The position numbers and the translations under genes are program-made. Positions 52,527-61,276 of a stretch of 64,000 bases of DNA are shown piece by piece. The notes under the pieces were generated by a model. The model was not told the DNA's origin, did not search any database, and saw only the letters and a list, made by a program, of their open reading frames with translations. Each line of letters starts with the position of its first letter. Position 1 is the stretch's first letter. Origin of the DNA: an uncultured Muribaculaceae bacterium (GTDB taxonomy: Bacteria > Bacteroidota > Bacteroidia > Bacteroidales > Muribaculaceae); the NCBI GenBank assembly GCA_934661195.1, contig CAKUJD010000008.1:1-64000 (forward strand). Direction: 5' to 3'.

Positions 52527-53500
52527 CTTAGTGCAGGTGGTGTGTAATTGATATATTGCTGGAGACCTTCAATGGTTAAAGGCGTTTTCTTTATTTTTTG
52601 ATAGTTAGGACAGTGGTAGCACGGCAAGTCGGCAGTGCAAGGCTCTCCCTCGAAAAGCACGCTTACTAGATGCTTATAGTTATCACTGTTTTCCCATTCA
52701 AGTATGGATTGGTCATTTATGTTGCCAAATACTCCCCATTTATTGACACTACACCCCAAGATTTTACCGTCCCAATTAATTTGTGGACTGGTAAAGCAAT
52801 GGTAGCAGGGTGCTTTATATTCCTTATGGTGGACTTTTTTAAATTCTTCCCTGTCAGCAACTCCTAAGCCGCTTTCTGCACGAACGAAATCTTTATCTCT
52901 TACTGGTGAGAATTGGGAATAGTTCAGTTTAGGATTAAATTTGAGCCCCAACTCCTCACAAAGTTTTTTTATCAATGGAATCTCATGCTCGTTATGTCCA
53001 AATATTATGAATTGCCATGATAGATAAGGCCTCTGAGAGTTGTATTTCTGTTTATAATAGTTAAGGCGCTTTATGTTTGCCAACACCTTGTTAAAGTTTC
53101 CTCTAACTCTGTATTGCTCATATGTTTCTTGCGATGCACCATCAATAGACAGATTTAGAAATTCTACTTGGTACTTAACAAGTGCCTCTAATACACTATC
53201 ATCTACATCATTGAAGTTTGCACCATTACCGCAGTATAGAGTCACGCCCTTTTCATAGGCACATTTTATGATTTCGCCTATTTCCTTGTTTAAGAAGATT
53301 TCGCCCCAGTTTGACATCTCAATTCTCTTAATCTGAGGATTTTGAGAAATAAATTTCACGAACTGTGTTAAACTGAATTGTCCCTTTCCAACGATACCAC
53401 GGTGGGTGATACCTTTGGACGTAGAGCATTCTACACATCGTAATTGACATATGGTTGACATATCAATTGATGCTTCGGTTATTGTAGGAAGTTCTATCAT
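52523..53500 (-). CDS. Radical SAM/SPASM protein
   Basis: A 325-residue enzyme. The core cluster cysteines are Cys18, Cys22 and Cys25 (CQLRCVECS). The GGE motif is altered to SNWGEIF. The C-terminal SPASM region has CYHCFTSPQINWDGKILGCS and CTADLPCYHCPN, consistent with auxiliary clusters. SPASM enzymes often modify peptides or sugars and act as dehydrogenases or epimerases. The substrate here is likely a nucleotide sugar or glycan, by context only. Confidence 0.88.
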   Translation of the reverse strand: MIELPTITEASIDMSTICQLRCVECSTSKGITHRGIVGKGQFSLTQFVKFISQNPQIKRIEMSNWGEIFLNKEIGEIIKCAYEKGVTLYCGNGANFNDVDDSVLEALVKYQVEFLNLSIDGASQETYEQYRVRGNFNKVLANIKRLNYYKQKYNSQRPYLSWQFIIFGHNEHEIPLIKKLCEELGLKFNPKLNYSQFSPVRDKDFVRAESGLGVADREEFKKVHHKEYKAPCYHCFTSPQINWDGKILGCSVNKWGVFGNINDQSILEWENSDNYKHLVSVLFEGEPCTADLPCYHCPNYQKIKKTPLTIEGLQQYINYTPPALR

Positions 53501-54459
53501 TTGTTCTTAAAATATTCTATTGTTTTTACCAATCCATCAACCAGGCTTGTTTGAGGATGCCAATCAAGTAATTGTTCCGCCAAAGTTATATCAGGCTTAC
53601 GCTTCTTGGGGTCATCTACAAGAGCATCGCTAAATTGAATAGATGATTTGGACTTAAGCAGGTCTATTATCAGCTGTGCAAGATCACGTATGGAGCACTC
53701 TTCATTTGGATTGCCGATATTTATTGGTCGACCGATGACATCATCGGAGTTCAGCATAGCAACAAGTCCTGTGATAGTATCATCTATATATTGGAAACTT
53801 CTTGTTTGCGAGCCTTTTCCATAAATGATAATATTCTTTCCAGAAAGGGCTCTGTTAATAAACTCTGGAATTGCTCGCCCATCTTCACACGCCATATTGG
53901 GGCCATATGTGTTAAAAATCCTCACAATCTTCACCTTAACCCCATATTTTCTAAAATAGTCCATACATAGGCATTCTGCTGCGCGCTTACCTTCATCATA
54001 GCAAGCTCTTGGTCCCGTGCAAGATACGTTGCCAGAATAAGATTCGGGTAGTATACCAAGTGCTGGATTACCGTATATTTCACTTGTAGAAGCCTGAAGC
54101 ATAGGAACGTCAAGCTTCCTTGCCAATTCCAGAAGATTACGAGTCCCGACAACGGAGGTCATCAACGTATCTATAGGCTCTTTGTAATATGCTTTTGGCG
54201 AAGCAACACATGCCATATTGATAATTAAATCAATTGGCACAAGATGAGCGGTGTCATGTTCATCCTTTATATCAAGTTGAATGAAATTAAAATGCGAGTT
54301 ATCTTTTAGTTCTTTAATATTTTCGAGACAACCAGTGCTTAGATTATCTATACATGTAACATTACAGCCACTATTAACTAAAACCTTACAAAGGTTTGAG
54401 CCAATAAAGCCAGCACCGCCAGCCACTAAGATATGCCTAAATTTTATATTCCTTATCAT
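53497..54459 (-). CDS. SDR, UDP-glucuronate decarboxylase (UDP-xylose synthase)-like
   Basis: A 320-residue extended SDR. The NAD site is VAGGAGFIGSNL. The UXS signature CVASPKAYYKEPIDTLMTSV and GPRACYDEGKRAAE (YxxxK) are both present, as is RIFNTYGPNM. UXS enzymes convert UDP-GlcA to UDP-xylose with NAD. No UDP-glucose dehydrogenase is certain in the cluster, so UDP-GlcA must come from elsewhere or the substrate is different. Four-base overlaps with both neighbours. Confidence 0.88.
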   Translation of the reverse strand: MIRNIKFRHILVAGGAGFIGSNLCKVLVNSGCNVTCIDNLSTGCLENIKELKDNSHFNFIQLDIKDEHDTAHLVPIDLIINMACVASPKAYYKEPIDTLMTSVVGTRNLLELARKLDVPMLQASTSEIYGNPALGILPESYSGNVSCTGPRACYDEGKRAAECLCMDYFRKYGVKVKIVRIFNTYGPNMACEDGRAIPEFINRALSGKNIIIYGKGSQTRSFQYIDDTITGLVAMLNSDDVIGRPINIGNPNEECSIRDLAQLIIDLLKSKSSIQFSDALVDDPKKRKPDITLAEQLLDWHPQTSLVDGLVKTIEYFKNK

Positions 54460-55742
54460 AGCAAATGATAGTCTTCTAGTAATCTAATGTGCTCTTCGGA
54501 TAAATTGAATCCAGTTTCACCTACGGCAATGTTTCTGTTATATTTGGCCCATTCCTCGTTACTTGTTGGTTCTTTCCAACCAGATGCCAGAAGCTCGTCG
54601 AAGAATTCTGTTCCAGGATATGGATTATAGCATTTCGGTCCATCAATTTTGATGTTGTCGTATTCATCTAATTCTTTTACCAAAGACAGAGTCTGTTCCA
54701 AATCCTCTGGAGATTCTCCTGGCAAAAGCATCATAAATGACAAATCAACATGTATGCCCATTTGCTGACACATTTGCATTTTCTCTATAACTTTTGCCCT
54801 TGTTATTCCTTTGTGCATTTTTCGCAGCATTTTGTCAGAACCAGATTCAATGCCGATATAGAGTTTGGCCACGTTTGAAGATAAGGCTCTTTCTACAAGA
54901 GCTTTGTCTACACGCATCAAATCCAGCTCCACAGATGTCGGCATTTTGTATTTTTCAATAATACTCCACGCCCTTGTAGGGTCAACGAACATGTTGTCAT
55001 CATAAAACATCCAGCCCGTAACACCATAATTGTCAATAAGGTAATCCATCTCCTTATAAACATTTTGCAATGGATATCCTCTCCATTTTGAACGATTCAC
55101 AACAGTGTTATAACAGAAAGCGCATCTTTTTACACAGCCTTTACTCGTCATGAATGGAAGAATCTTGCCTGGTATATAATTCTTTCTCTTCTGTATAGGT
55201 TTGTCCAAATACTTGTTCATGTCCAACAAATCAAAAGGATGATAACCCAATGTATCAGGCATGGTTACAGCAGGTATAGGAGAAATACGAAATTCTCCAT
55301 TATCAATGTAACAAAGCCCAGGAACAGCATCTGCACTTATTTTTCCTTGCCGCCACAAGTAAAATTCATACATATTTTGTTCTGCTTCTCCTCTTAGCAC
55401 TGCATCCACACATGAATCTTGCAGTGAAATTTTTGGCAACAAGGTTGCATGTGTACCTGCCCAGTAGACAAATATTCCCTGATTTCGTAGAAGTTTTGAG
55501 GTCTCAATGACAGACAATAGGTTAGGAGAGGTCATAACTGAAAAGCCTACAGCAATTGCGCCCTCGCAAACTTTCAAGAGTTCTTTAATGTTCTCTTTAG
55601 TGTTTACTATGTGGCGAACTATGACTTCAACATTATTTCGTTGAAGAATAGATGCCGCAATTAATATTCCAAATGGCGGTGAAAACTGTCTATGGACTTT
55701 TTTTGTATTGTTTTCTATATTGACTAAGACAATATGATTCAT
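54456..55742 (-). CDS. B12-binding radical SAM protein
   Basis: A 428-residue enzyme. Residues 1-150 resemble a cobalamin-binding domain (FGILIAASILQRNNVEVIV; VYWAGTHATLLP), but the DxHxxG signature of base-off binding is not obvious. The radical SAM core has Cys203, Cys207 and Cys210 (SKGCVKRCAFCYN), then FYDDNMFVDP and YIGIESGSDKMLRKMHKG. Such class B enzymes methylate unactivated carbons or do other C-C or C-P chemistry. It lies directly after the dehydrogenase gene with a four-base overlap. Confidence 0.88.
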   Translation of the reverse strand: MNHIVLVNIENNTKKVHRQFSPPFGILIAASILQRNNVEVIVRHIVNTKENIKELLKVCEGAIAVGFSVMTSPNLLSVIETSKLLRNQGIFVYWAGTHATLLPKISLQDSCVDAVLRGEAEQNMYEFYLWRQGKISADAVPGLCYIDNGEFRISPIPAVTMPDTLGYHPFDLLDMNKYLDKPIQKRKNYIPGKILPFMTSKGCVKRCAFCYNTVVNRSKWRGYPLQNVYKEMDYLIDNYGVTGWMFYDDNMFVDPTRAWSIIEKYKMPTSVELDLMRVDKALVERALSSNVAKLYIGIESGSDKMLRKMHKGITRAKVIEKMQMCQQMGIHVDLSFMMLLPGESPEDLEQTLSLVKELDEYDNIKIDGPKCYNPYPGTEFFDELLASGWKEPTSNEEWAKYNRNIAVGETGFNLSEEHIRLLEDYHLL

Positions 55743-56971
55743 AAGAAATTTCTCAAATGTATTACTTTTTCATCAAACTTGTTACTATTTTGCATTTCCC
55801 AAAATTCGCTATGATTAACCATAATGATGATCGAATCATACAGCCTCAAATCAGGCTTCGTAGGAAGTAATGATATGGAATATTCTCTTTTAACTTGTTC
55901 AATATTGACTAATGGGTCATAGCACTCGACATCAATACCACGAGCTTCTAGAATTTTTATTATTTCAGCAACTTTGGTATTGCGAATGTCTGCACAGTTC
56001 TTTTTGTAAGAGAAACCAAGTAGAAGAATTTTTGCTGATTCTTTTTCTGACACAATATCTAAGATTCTATTTGCGACCGATGTAACCTTCTTCTCATTAG
56101 TTTTACGACTTTGAGAAACCAAGGGTAGATCGACACCTTTTTTGGCTGCCCTGTTCAATAGATAATACGGATCTACACCGATGCAATGACCTCCAACCAT
56201 GCCTGGACGGGCATCATTGAAGTTCCACTTTGTTGCTGCACAATCTGTGACCTCATTTATGTCAATACTTTCAGCTCTACAATAATCTGCGAACTCATTT
56301 GCAAGAGCAATAACAACATCTCTCTGAACATTCTCGTACATCTTTGCAGCTTCAGCTATTTTGATGGAAGAAGCAACAACTACGTTTTCTTTTAGAACGG
56401 ACTGATATACATTTGCTATTACATCTCGAGCATGAGGTGTTGATCCTGACACTATTTTTCTAACATTCTCCAATGTGTGGATATTGTCACCGACATTAAT
56501 TCTTTCTGGAGAATATCCAACAGTAAACCCTTTGTTTATTTTCATAGAAGAACCTTCTTCTAATATAGGAACACAAATTTCTTCAGTTGCTCCAGGGAAC
56601 ACCGTCGATTCAAAAATGACGATATCATCTTTTTTTAATATATTACTTAGTGATTTACATACATTCTTTAACGGCGTTAAATCTGGTTGGTTTTGGATAT
56701 CAGTACCAGTAGGTACACATACTATAAAGATATTGCATCCTCGTAAGTCCGAATATGAAGAAGTTAGTATGCTTCGTTGCAAAGCTTGCCTAATGTTATG
56801 ACGTTTTTCACATTCTCGGTAGTCAATAGCTTTATTTAAATAATTGATTCGGATTTTGTCTTTATCTAATCCAATACAGGCATAATGTTTGGAAAAAAGA
56901 CATAATAAAGGTAAACCAACATACCCTAATCCAATAATTGCGATTTTGTATCCTTTATCTGATGCTTTCAT
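55739..56971 (-). CDS. Nucleotide-sugar dehydrogenase, UDP-HexNAc type
   Basis: A 410-residue UDP-sugar 6-dehydrogenase. The NAD site is IAIIGLGYVGLPL, and the catalytic Cys263 is in GGHCIGVDPYYL. GFSYKKNCADIRNTK and DVECYDPLVN resemble TviB/WbpO/VipA enzymes that make UDP-N-acetyl-hexosaminuronic acids, more than UDP-glucose dehydrogenases. ATG 56971 is preferred over a TTG at 56989. It is the first enzyme gene after the antiterminator. Confidence 0.9.
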   Translation of the reverse strand: MKASDKGYKIAIIGLGYVGLPLLCLFSKHYACIGLDKDKIRINYLNKAIDYRECEKRHNIRQALQRSILTSSYSDLRGCNIFIVCVPTGTDIQNQPDLTPLKNVCKSLSNILKKDDIVIFESTVFPGATEEICVPILEEGSSMKINKGFTVGYSPERINVGDNIHTLENVRKIVSGSTPHARDVIANVYQSVLKENVVVASSIKIAEAAKMYENVQRDVVIALANEFADYCRAESIDINEVTDCAATKWNFNDARPGMVGGHCIGVDPYYLLNRAAKKGVDLPLVSQSRKTNEKKVTSVANRILDIVSEKESAKILLLGFSYKKNCADIRNTKVAEIIKILEARGIDVECYDPLVNIEQVKREYSISLLPTKPDLRLYDSIIIMVNHSEFWEMQNSNKFDEKVIHLRNFL

Positions 56972-57017
56972 AAGTTTCGATGTTTTCAATTTTTATTCTC
57001 TTGTAGAATGGTTGTTT

Positions 57018-57746
57018 TTACATTTCTAATAGACTCATCATATCTTTTGGTATGTACGCAGTAGCCACCAAGCATCCATCAAACAGTTCAACTACAACCC
57101 TCTGCTGCCCTGCAATTCTTGCCACTCTTCCATGTACCCCCACGAACTCACCTCCTGTAATAACTACTTCATCGTCCAATTTATACTTGATATTCTCAGA
57201 AGTAATTGGAATGATGTGAGGATTCTTTATGGAAGTCAATCTTATGAAATTATCCATGGCAGAGTCGGAAACTGTAAGGGGTGGATTCTTCTCAGGAGCA
57301 TCTTCACGAAAAGAAGTGTGGTCATAGTAGAAACTAAGCAATGCTTTTTTGTCCGTAGTATTGTTGGAGCAATCGCACAACAACACACCGATTTGACTTC
57401 GTGTCGCGTAAACAAATAGGAAAGAAGGAAGAAGTGGTTCCGTAATGATTAGTTTCTTACCATGCTTCATTATTTGCTTGTGCCGCATAGGAACATAACA
57501 TTCCAAGTTTTTTGCTTCTACAAAACTTTTTGCCTTGATGATGCGACCATACGATACTCGCAATACGAACCATTGCCGCTTTTCTATAAGCGCATTTTCT
57601 ACCGACACCCCATTCCTGACATCACAAGGAATGGAGGGCGTACAAGAGGTAAGTCTTGCACTTGGACACGATGAACCTGTGCCTGTAGGTTGCCCATTAT
57701 ACAATGAAGCGTCAGCCATAATAGGCTGTGTGGTGTTATCTTCCAA
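57018..57746 (-). CDS. UpxY-family transcription antiterminator
   Basis: A 242-residue NusG-like protein. The NusG N-terminal domain lies at about 57-160 (QWFVLRVSYGRIIKAKSFVE; KHGKKLIITEPLLPSFLFVY). The C-terminal KOW domain is near 193-225 (VVITGGEFVGVHGRVARIAG). In Bacteroides, UpxY proteins head capsular polysaccharide operons and help RNA polymerase read through their leader. A 55-residue low-complexity N-terminal extension is unusual. No UpxZ-like gene follows. Confidence 0.9.
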   Translation of the reverse strand: MEDNTTQPIMADASLYNGQPTGTGSSCPSARLTSCTPSIPCDVRNGVSVENALIEKRQWFVLRVSYGRIIKAKSFVEAKNLECYVPMRHKQIMKHGKKLIITEPLLPSFLFVYATRSQIGVLLCDCSNNTTDKKALLSFYYDHTSFREDAPEKNPPLTVSDSAMDNFIRLTSIKNPHIIPITSENIKYKLDDEVVITGGEFVGVHGRVARIAGQQRVVVELFDGCLVATAYIPKDMMSLLEM

Positions 57747-57814
57747 TGTTGTTGTTCAGAGGTTAGATGAATACCGATAGACTTTCCTTTGCAAGAATTG
57801 TCACATTTTGACTA

Positions 57815-57822
57815 CAAAGATA
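57815..57822 (-). promoter_or_regulatory. Promoter box of the glycan operon
   Basis: The minus strand reads TATCTTTG, about 70 bases before the upxY-like ATG. A -33 element is not clear. The short leader is where an UpxY protein would act. Confidence 0.5.
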
Positions 57823-57890
57823 AAGAAACTTACCGAGACGAAAGAAGAAAGCATTGTAAATCTCTGTATTGCGACAGATTTTTAACATTT

Positions 57891-57930
57891 GAGAGATGAT
57901 TGGTGCGGCGTAAGCGACCAACCATCTCTC
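57891..57930 (-). terminator. Hairpin between the relaxase gene and the glycan operon
   Basis: A 14-bp stem (gagagatgattggt with accaaccatctctc, one G-U) lies 16 bases past the relaxase stop. There is no strong T run, so a weak terminator or processing hairpin. Confidence 0.55.
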
Positions 57931-57945
57931 AATTTTACACACAAC

Positions 57946-59988
57946 TTATTGTGATAGGCCATAAACTTTCCTTTTGGTCGGTGTCCCCAATCCGATTTTC
58001 TGCGTACCATTCCAATTCGTTAGTTGGTCGGCACATCCGTTAGAACCGCCAAGTGAGACATATGTATCGGCACTGCATGACATGTGGTCAACAAATGCAA
58101 GAAAGTTTTGGTAAAGGGGTTCGGTATAAACGACATCCTTTGTGGCAAAGAGTTTTGTCCATGATGTGACACATTCTCTACGGAAGTTACCACAATTATC
58201 CCATGCCATACCTGCAAGGAATTTGTCTGTGGCTGTTTCCACCCTCTTTGCAGAATCAATAGGTAAGTTGTGTTTGGATGCAGTTGCCATAATACCATAA
58301 TAAATAGAGTTAGCCTCTTGCTCGTTGAAATCCATTCGTCCTGTCTTTGAGAAATTTCTGAGGGTATCATGTCCTTCATCAATGAAGCGGTCAATGATGC
58401 TTTGGTGGCGGGACTGTTTAGCTTGTTCCTCACGTTTAATAGCCGCTTCCTCTTGCTTGCGTTTCTCCACACGCAACATCGCTTCTATAATCTCTGGCTG
58501 CTGCTTCATCTCATTCCATTGAAGAACAAGATACCTGTACTTTGACAAGAGTGCGTTGTAATCATTGCCTATATTCGTGAGTTCAGTCCTTGTGGTTGAT
58601 AGCTGCCCTTTGAGAGTACCTATCACTTTGTCCTTTTCAGCAGCCACTCTTCTGACTGCATTCTCGTCAAGTTGAGATATACGCTCTTTGACTATTGCGT
58701 TTTCTTCCTTCAAGGTGTCGTTCTCGGCTTCAAGCGATTTGTTCTCGTTGATAAGGCGGTTGAGGTTCTGCATATAGTAGGTGTATGTCTTGTTCACGGA
58801 AGTTCTCACACCCTCGTTCTGTTTGTCACGAGCCTCATTGATAGCATTGACCAATGATTTTATGGCGGCATTGATATTGGCAGAACGTTTCTCTCTCCAT
58901 GCTTTCTGTCCGATAATTGCAGGGATAGGGATGGAAAGTTCTTTTTCCACAGTGTTCATAGCCTCTTGAACAGAATACTTGACATTGAGAAGAGGAAAGG
59001 CAAGTTCACGTCTGTCAATCGTGGCAAGCACAGCATATTTCTCCACCTTGTCAAGTGCAGCCTTTGCCTGACGCTCGGCTTCAAGCACCACCTTGTTCTT
59101 ATGCTTGCGTCCTCGCTTCTCCTCTTCGGATAGTTCGTTGTAAGGAATGCCACGTGCAAGACCGTACTTGCAGCCCACCTCATTGTGATAGTCAGTATGT
59201 AGTTGCGAGAGATATTCCGACTTTGCTTTTCTCGTCTCTCCCCACATCTTGGCATAAGACACACGCTCAACATAATCCTTTGAGGCAGTCTGCTTGGTGT
59301 AGTTGTCTCGCTCCTCTTTGGGTAATGCTCTCCATTCCTTAGTTGAAAGCACTATGTCGGGATTGCTCTTATTGACATACTTGCTACCGATGCGTCCACG
59401 TTTCTTGACTTTCTCCACAGGAATAGTCTGTACATGGGCATGGATGCTTGTTTCGTCACAATGGACTGCGAAACTGATAATATTCTCCTCGCCCCATTTG
59501 CGACAGACAAAGTCGTAGGTGTCCTTTGCCCATTTATAAATGCCTTGTTGCAATACGATGTGGCTATGATCTGCATCAGGATTGGCAGTGTCTATCCCTT
59601 GGTTGCCAAAAGCGAGGTTGTACAGCACGTCGTGGTCGCCACTGAATATCATGCCGACAGTGCAATTCGGACTATTCTTTGAAACTTGGTCGGGATGTTT
59701 GGCATCCATGTATGGCTTAAAGCCCAATTCATCAAGACGCATCTGTATGCGCTCGTGAAGCGGAATGGGATTGGAACCAAGTGGAACGAACTTTCCACCT
59801 TTGACAATCTCAAAGTTGAGATTCTTGCGAGAAAAGTTGTAATGGTTGTTCTTGTCCTTGTCGGCATTCTTCAGCCGATAGACATTCTCGTCCCAACCTC
59901 TGCGCTCCGCCTCGTTGCCCACTTGGGCGGAGAATGACTTTTTGTCCTTGCCGACATGGATGGCGGCACGTGGTATATTGCTTTGCAT
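57946..59988 (-). CDS. MobV-family relaxase (Mob/Pre)
   Basis: A 680-residue protein that nicks oriT and leads DNA transfer when a conjugative element helps. The N-terminal relaxase domain has HCDETSIHAHVQTIPV near residues 176-191, the MobV HxDExxxHxH metal motif. A long coiled coil follows at about 400-560 (NENKSLEAENDTLKEENAIV and beyond). The C-terminal 110 residues are a separate domain I do not recognise. The start sits downstream of candidate oriT repeats. Confidence 0.92.
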   Translation of the reverse strand: MQSNIPRAAIHVGKDKKSFSAQVGNEAERRGWDENVYRLKNADKDKNNHYNFSRKNLNFEIVKGGKFVPLGSNPIPLHERIQMRLDELGFKPYMDAKHPDQVSKNSPNCTVGMIFSGDHDVLYNLAFGNQGIDTANPDADHSHIVLQQGIYKWAKDTYDFVCRKWGEENIISFAVHCDETSIHAHVQTIPVEKVKKRGRIGSKYVNKSNPDIVLSTKEWRALPKEERDNYTKQTASKDYVERVSYAKMWGETRKAKSEYLSQLHTDYHNEVGCKYGLARGIPYNELSEEEKRGRKHKNKVVLEAERQAKAALDKVEKYAVLATIDRRELAFPLLNVKYSVQEAMNTVEKELSIPIPAIIGQKAWREKRSANINAAIKSLVNAINEARDKQNEGVRTSVNKTYTYYMQNLNRLINENKSLEAENDTLKEENAIVKERISQLDENAVRRVAAEKDKVIGTLKGQLSTTRTELTNIGNDYNALLSKYRYLVLQWNEMKQQPEIIEAMLRVEKRKQEEAAIKREEQAKQSRHQSIIDRFIDEGHDTLRNFSKTGRMDFNEQEANSIYYGIMATASKHNLPIDSAKRVETATDKFLAGMAWDNCGNFRRECVTSWTKLFATKDVVYTEPLYQNFLAFVDHMSCSADTYVSLGGSNGCADQLTNWNGTQKIGLGTPTKRKVYGLSQ

Positions 59989-60068
59989 AGTGTATTCCTG
60001 TTTCGTGATACATTGAAAATGGTGGTGTTATTCCGTACAATGGTAGTAGGTCTCGGTCGGAGCTTGAG

Positions 60069-60153
60069 CATAATAGAAGGACTTTTTAAGTGAACAGCGT
60101 CAGCAGGTGAATCTAAAAGTCCCTATTATGTTCATGGACTTTTGCAAAAAGTC
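60069..60153. repeat. Inverted repeats upstream of the relaxase gene, candidate oriT
   Basis: CATAATAG (60069-60076) and GGACTTTT (60079-60086) face AAAAGTCC (60115-60122) and CTATTATG (60123-60130). A second palindrome, GACTTTTGCAAAAAGTC, lies at 60137-60153 and shares the GACTTTT core. Confidence 0.55.
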
Positions 60154-60174
60154 ACCACCCATATCAGACAAGGT

Positions 60175-60819
60175 TCACCCCATGTCGTCAGTCTGTATTT
60201 TATCCGTGCGATAAGTCGGATTACGATAGACTATCTTTGCCATCATTTCGTTGAGACGGTCAGCGATTCTGTCCCCATAGCGTTTGCGAATGTCCTTAGG
60301 GTCAAGGTTCGTAGTAACAATGGTGAACAGTTGTGCTTCGTATCTCTTCGTAAGCAAATCAATGACTGGAGTCATGATGTTGCCGTAATCAATCACCTCA
60401 ACAGGCTCGGTACCCAAATCGTCAATGGCAAGCATATCGTCTTGTGCCAGTTCAAGGTACTTTGTGTGGTTGGTCTTGCAGAGTTGGGCAATCTGTAAGG
60501 CATCAACAATCTGCAATCCATAATATGCACCATAGAGGCTTCCAGTGGTTGCCGTTGGTTTGCGGATTTGTAAATGCCTTATGAGGTTCTGCAATGCTTT
60601 GAGCATGGTAGTCTTGCCGTTTCCGCATCCTCCACAAAGCACGATGCCAAATTTTGGAGTGACAGTTGTGAGCCATTTTGCCATCTGTCGTAGCTGATCA
60701 TCAATGAACTCGTTAAAGACAAACTTTCGATAGCGGAACTGCACTTCTGCAATTACCGCTGCCATCAGAAGCTCATACGCTTTATCTTCGTTCATAGGTA
60801 GTCTAAAACGTGCTGTCAT
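60175..60819 (-). CDS. DnaC-like ATPase / helicase loader
   Basis: A 214-residue AAA+ ATPase. Walker A is GGCGNGKTT at about 63-71, Walker B MLAIDDLG at about 129-136, and sensor TIVTTNLDPKDIRKRYG follows. DnaC/IstB-like proteins load a replicative helicase. ATG 60819 overlaps the DnaD-like gene by 17 bases; the longer frame to 60915 would be an out-of-frame extension. Confidence 0.85.
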   Translation of the reverse strand: MTARFRLPMNEDKAYELLMAAVIAEVQFRYRKFVFNEFIDDQLRQMAKWLTTVTPKFGIVLCGGCGNGKTTMLKALQNLIRHLQIRKPTATTGSLYGAYYGLQIVDALQIAQLCKTNHTKYLELAQDDMLAIDDLGTEPVEVIDYGNIMTPVIDLLTKRYEAQLFTIVTTNLDPKDIRKRYGDRIADRLNEMMAKIVYRNPTYRTDKIQTDDMG

Positions 60820-61276
60820 AGTCCGCCCCTTCTGCAGAAACAGGACATATTCTGCGATTCTCTTTTTGCTTGCTGAATCCATTCTTACTTTGATTTTTAC
60901 TGTTGAAAAATTCACTCGACTTCCTTATAAAAAGTTCTTTGTCTTTATCTTTTATATGTGTCAAGTCATGTGTCAAACCATCTGTCAAGCCATCCGTCCA
61001 TTCAAGCATTGTATATTTGGACGGTAAATGGCGAGACTTGCCTTCCGAAAATGCGATAAGCCTACGTTCTGCAAGGTGCTTCCGTGCCGTGATAACTGTC
61101 TGCCTTGATATGCGCAGTTCTTCGCAAATTCTTGTGGTGGAACAAACGAAAGGCATTTTCCAAAAACGCTTGTTACATTCGTTGATAAGGTAAGCGAACA
61201 GTGCTATCTCGCTTGCCGGCATGGGAGACAACAGGGCCGACCACCATAACTGGTTCATGTATTCAATGTAGGTCAT
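60803..61276 (-). CDS. DnaD-like helix-turn-helix protein
   Basis: A 157-residue protein. The first 90 residues are a winged-helix (SEIALFAYLINECNKRFW; RICEELRISRQTVITARKHL) like replisome-organiser proteins. Residues about 95-107 contain a short repeated TDGLTDGLTHDLTH stretch, and the rest is charged. It overlaps both neighbours, which fits a replication initiator with helicase loader. Confidence 0.78.
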   Translation of the reverse strand: MTYIEYMNQLWWSALLSPMPASEIALFAYLINECNKRFWKMPFVCSTTRICEELRISRQTVITARKHLAERRLIAFSEGKSRHLPSKYTMLEWTDGLTDGLTHDLTHIKDKDKELFIRKSSEFFNSKNQSKNGFSKQKENRRICPVSAEGADYDSTF

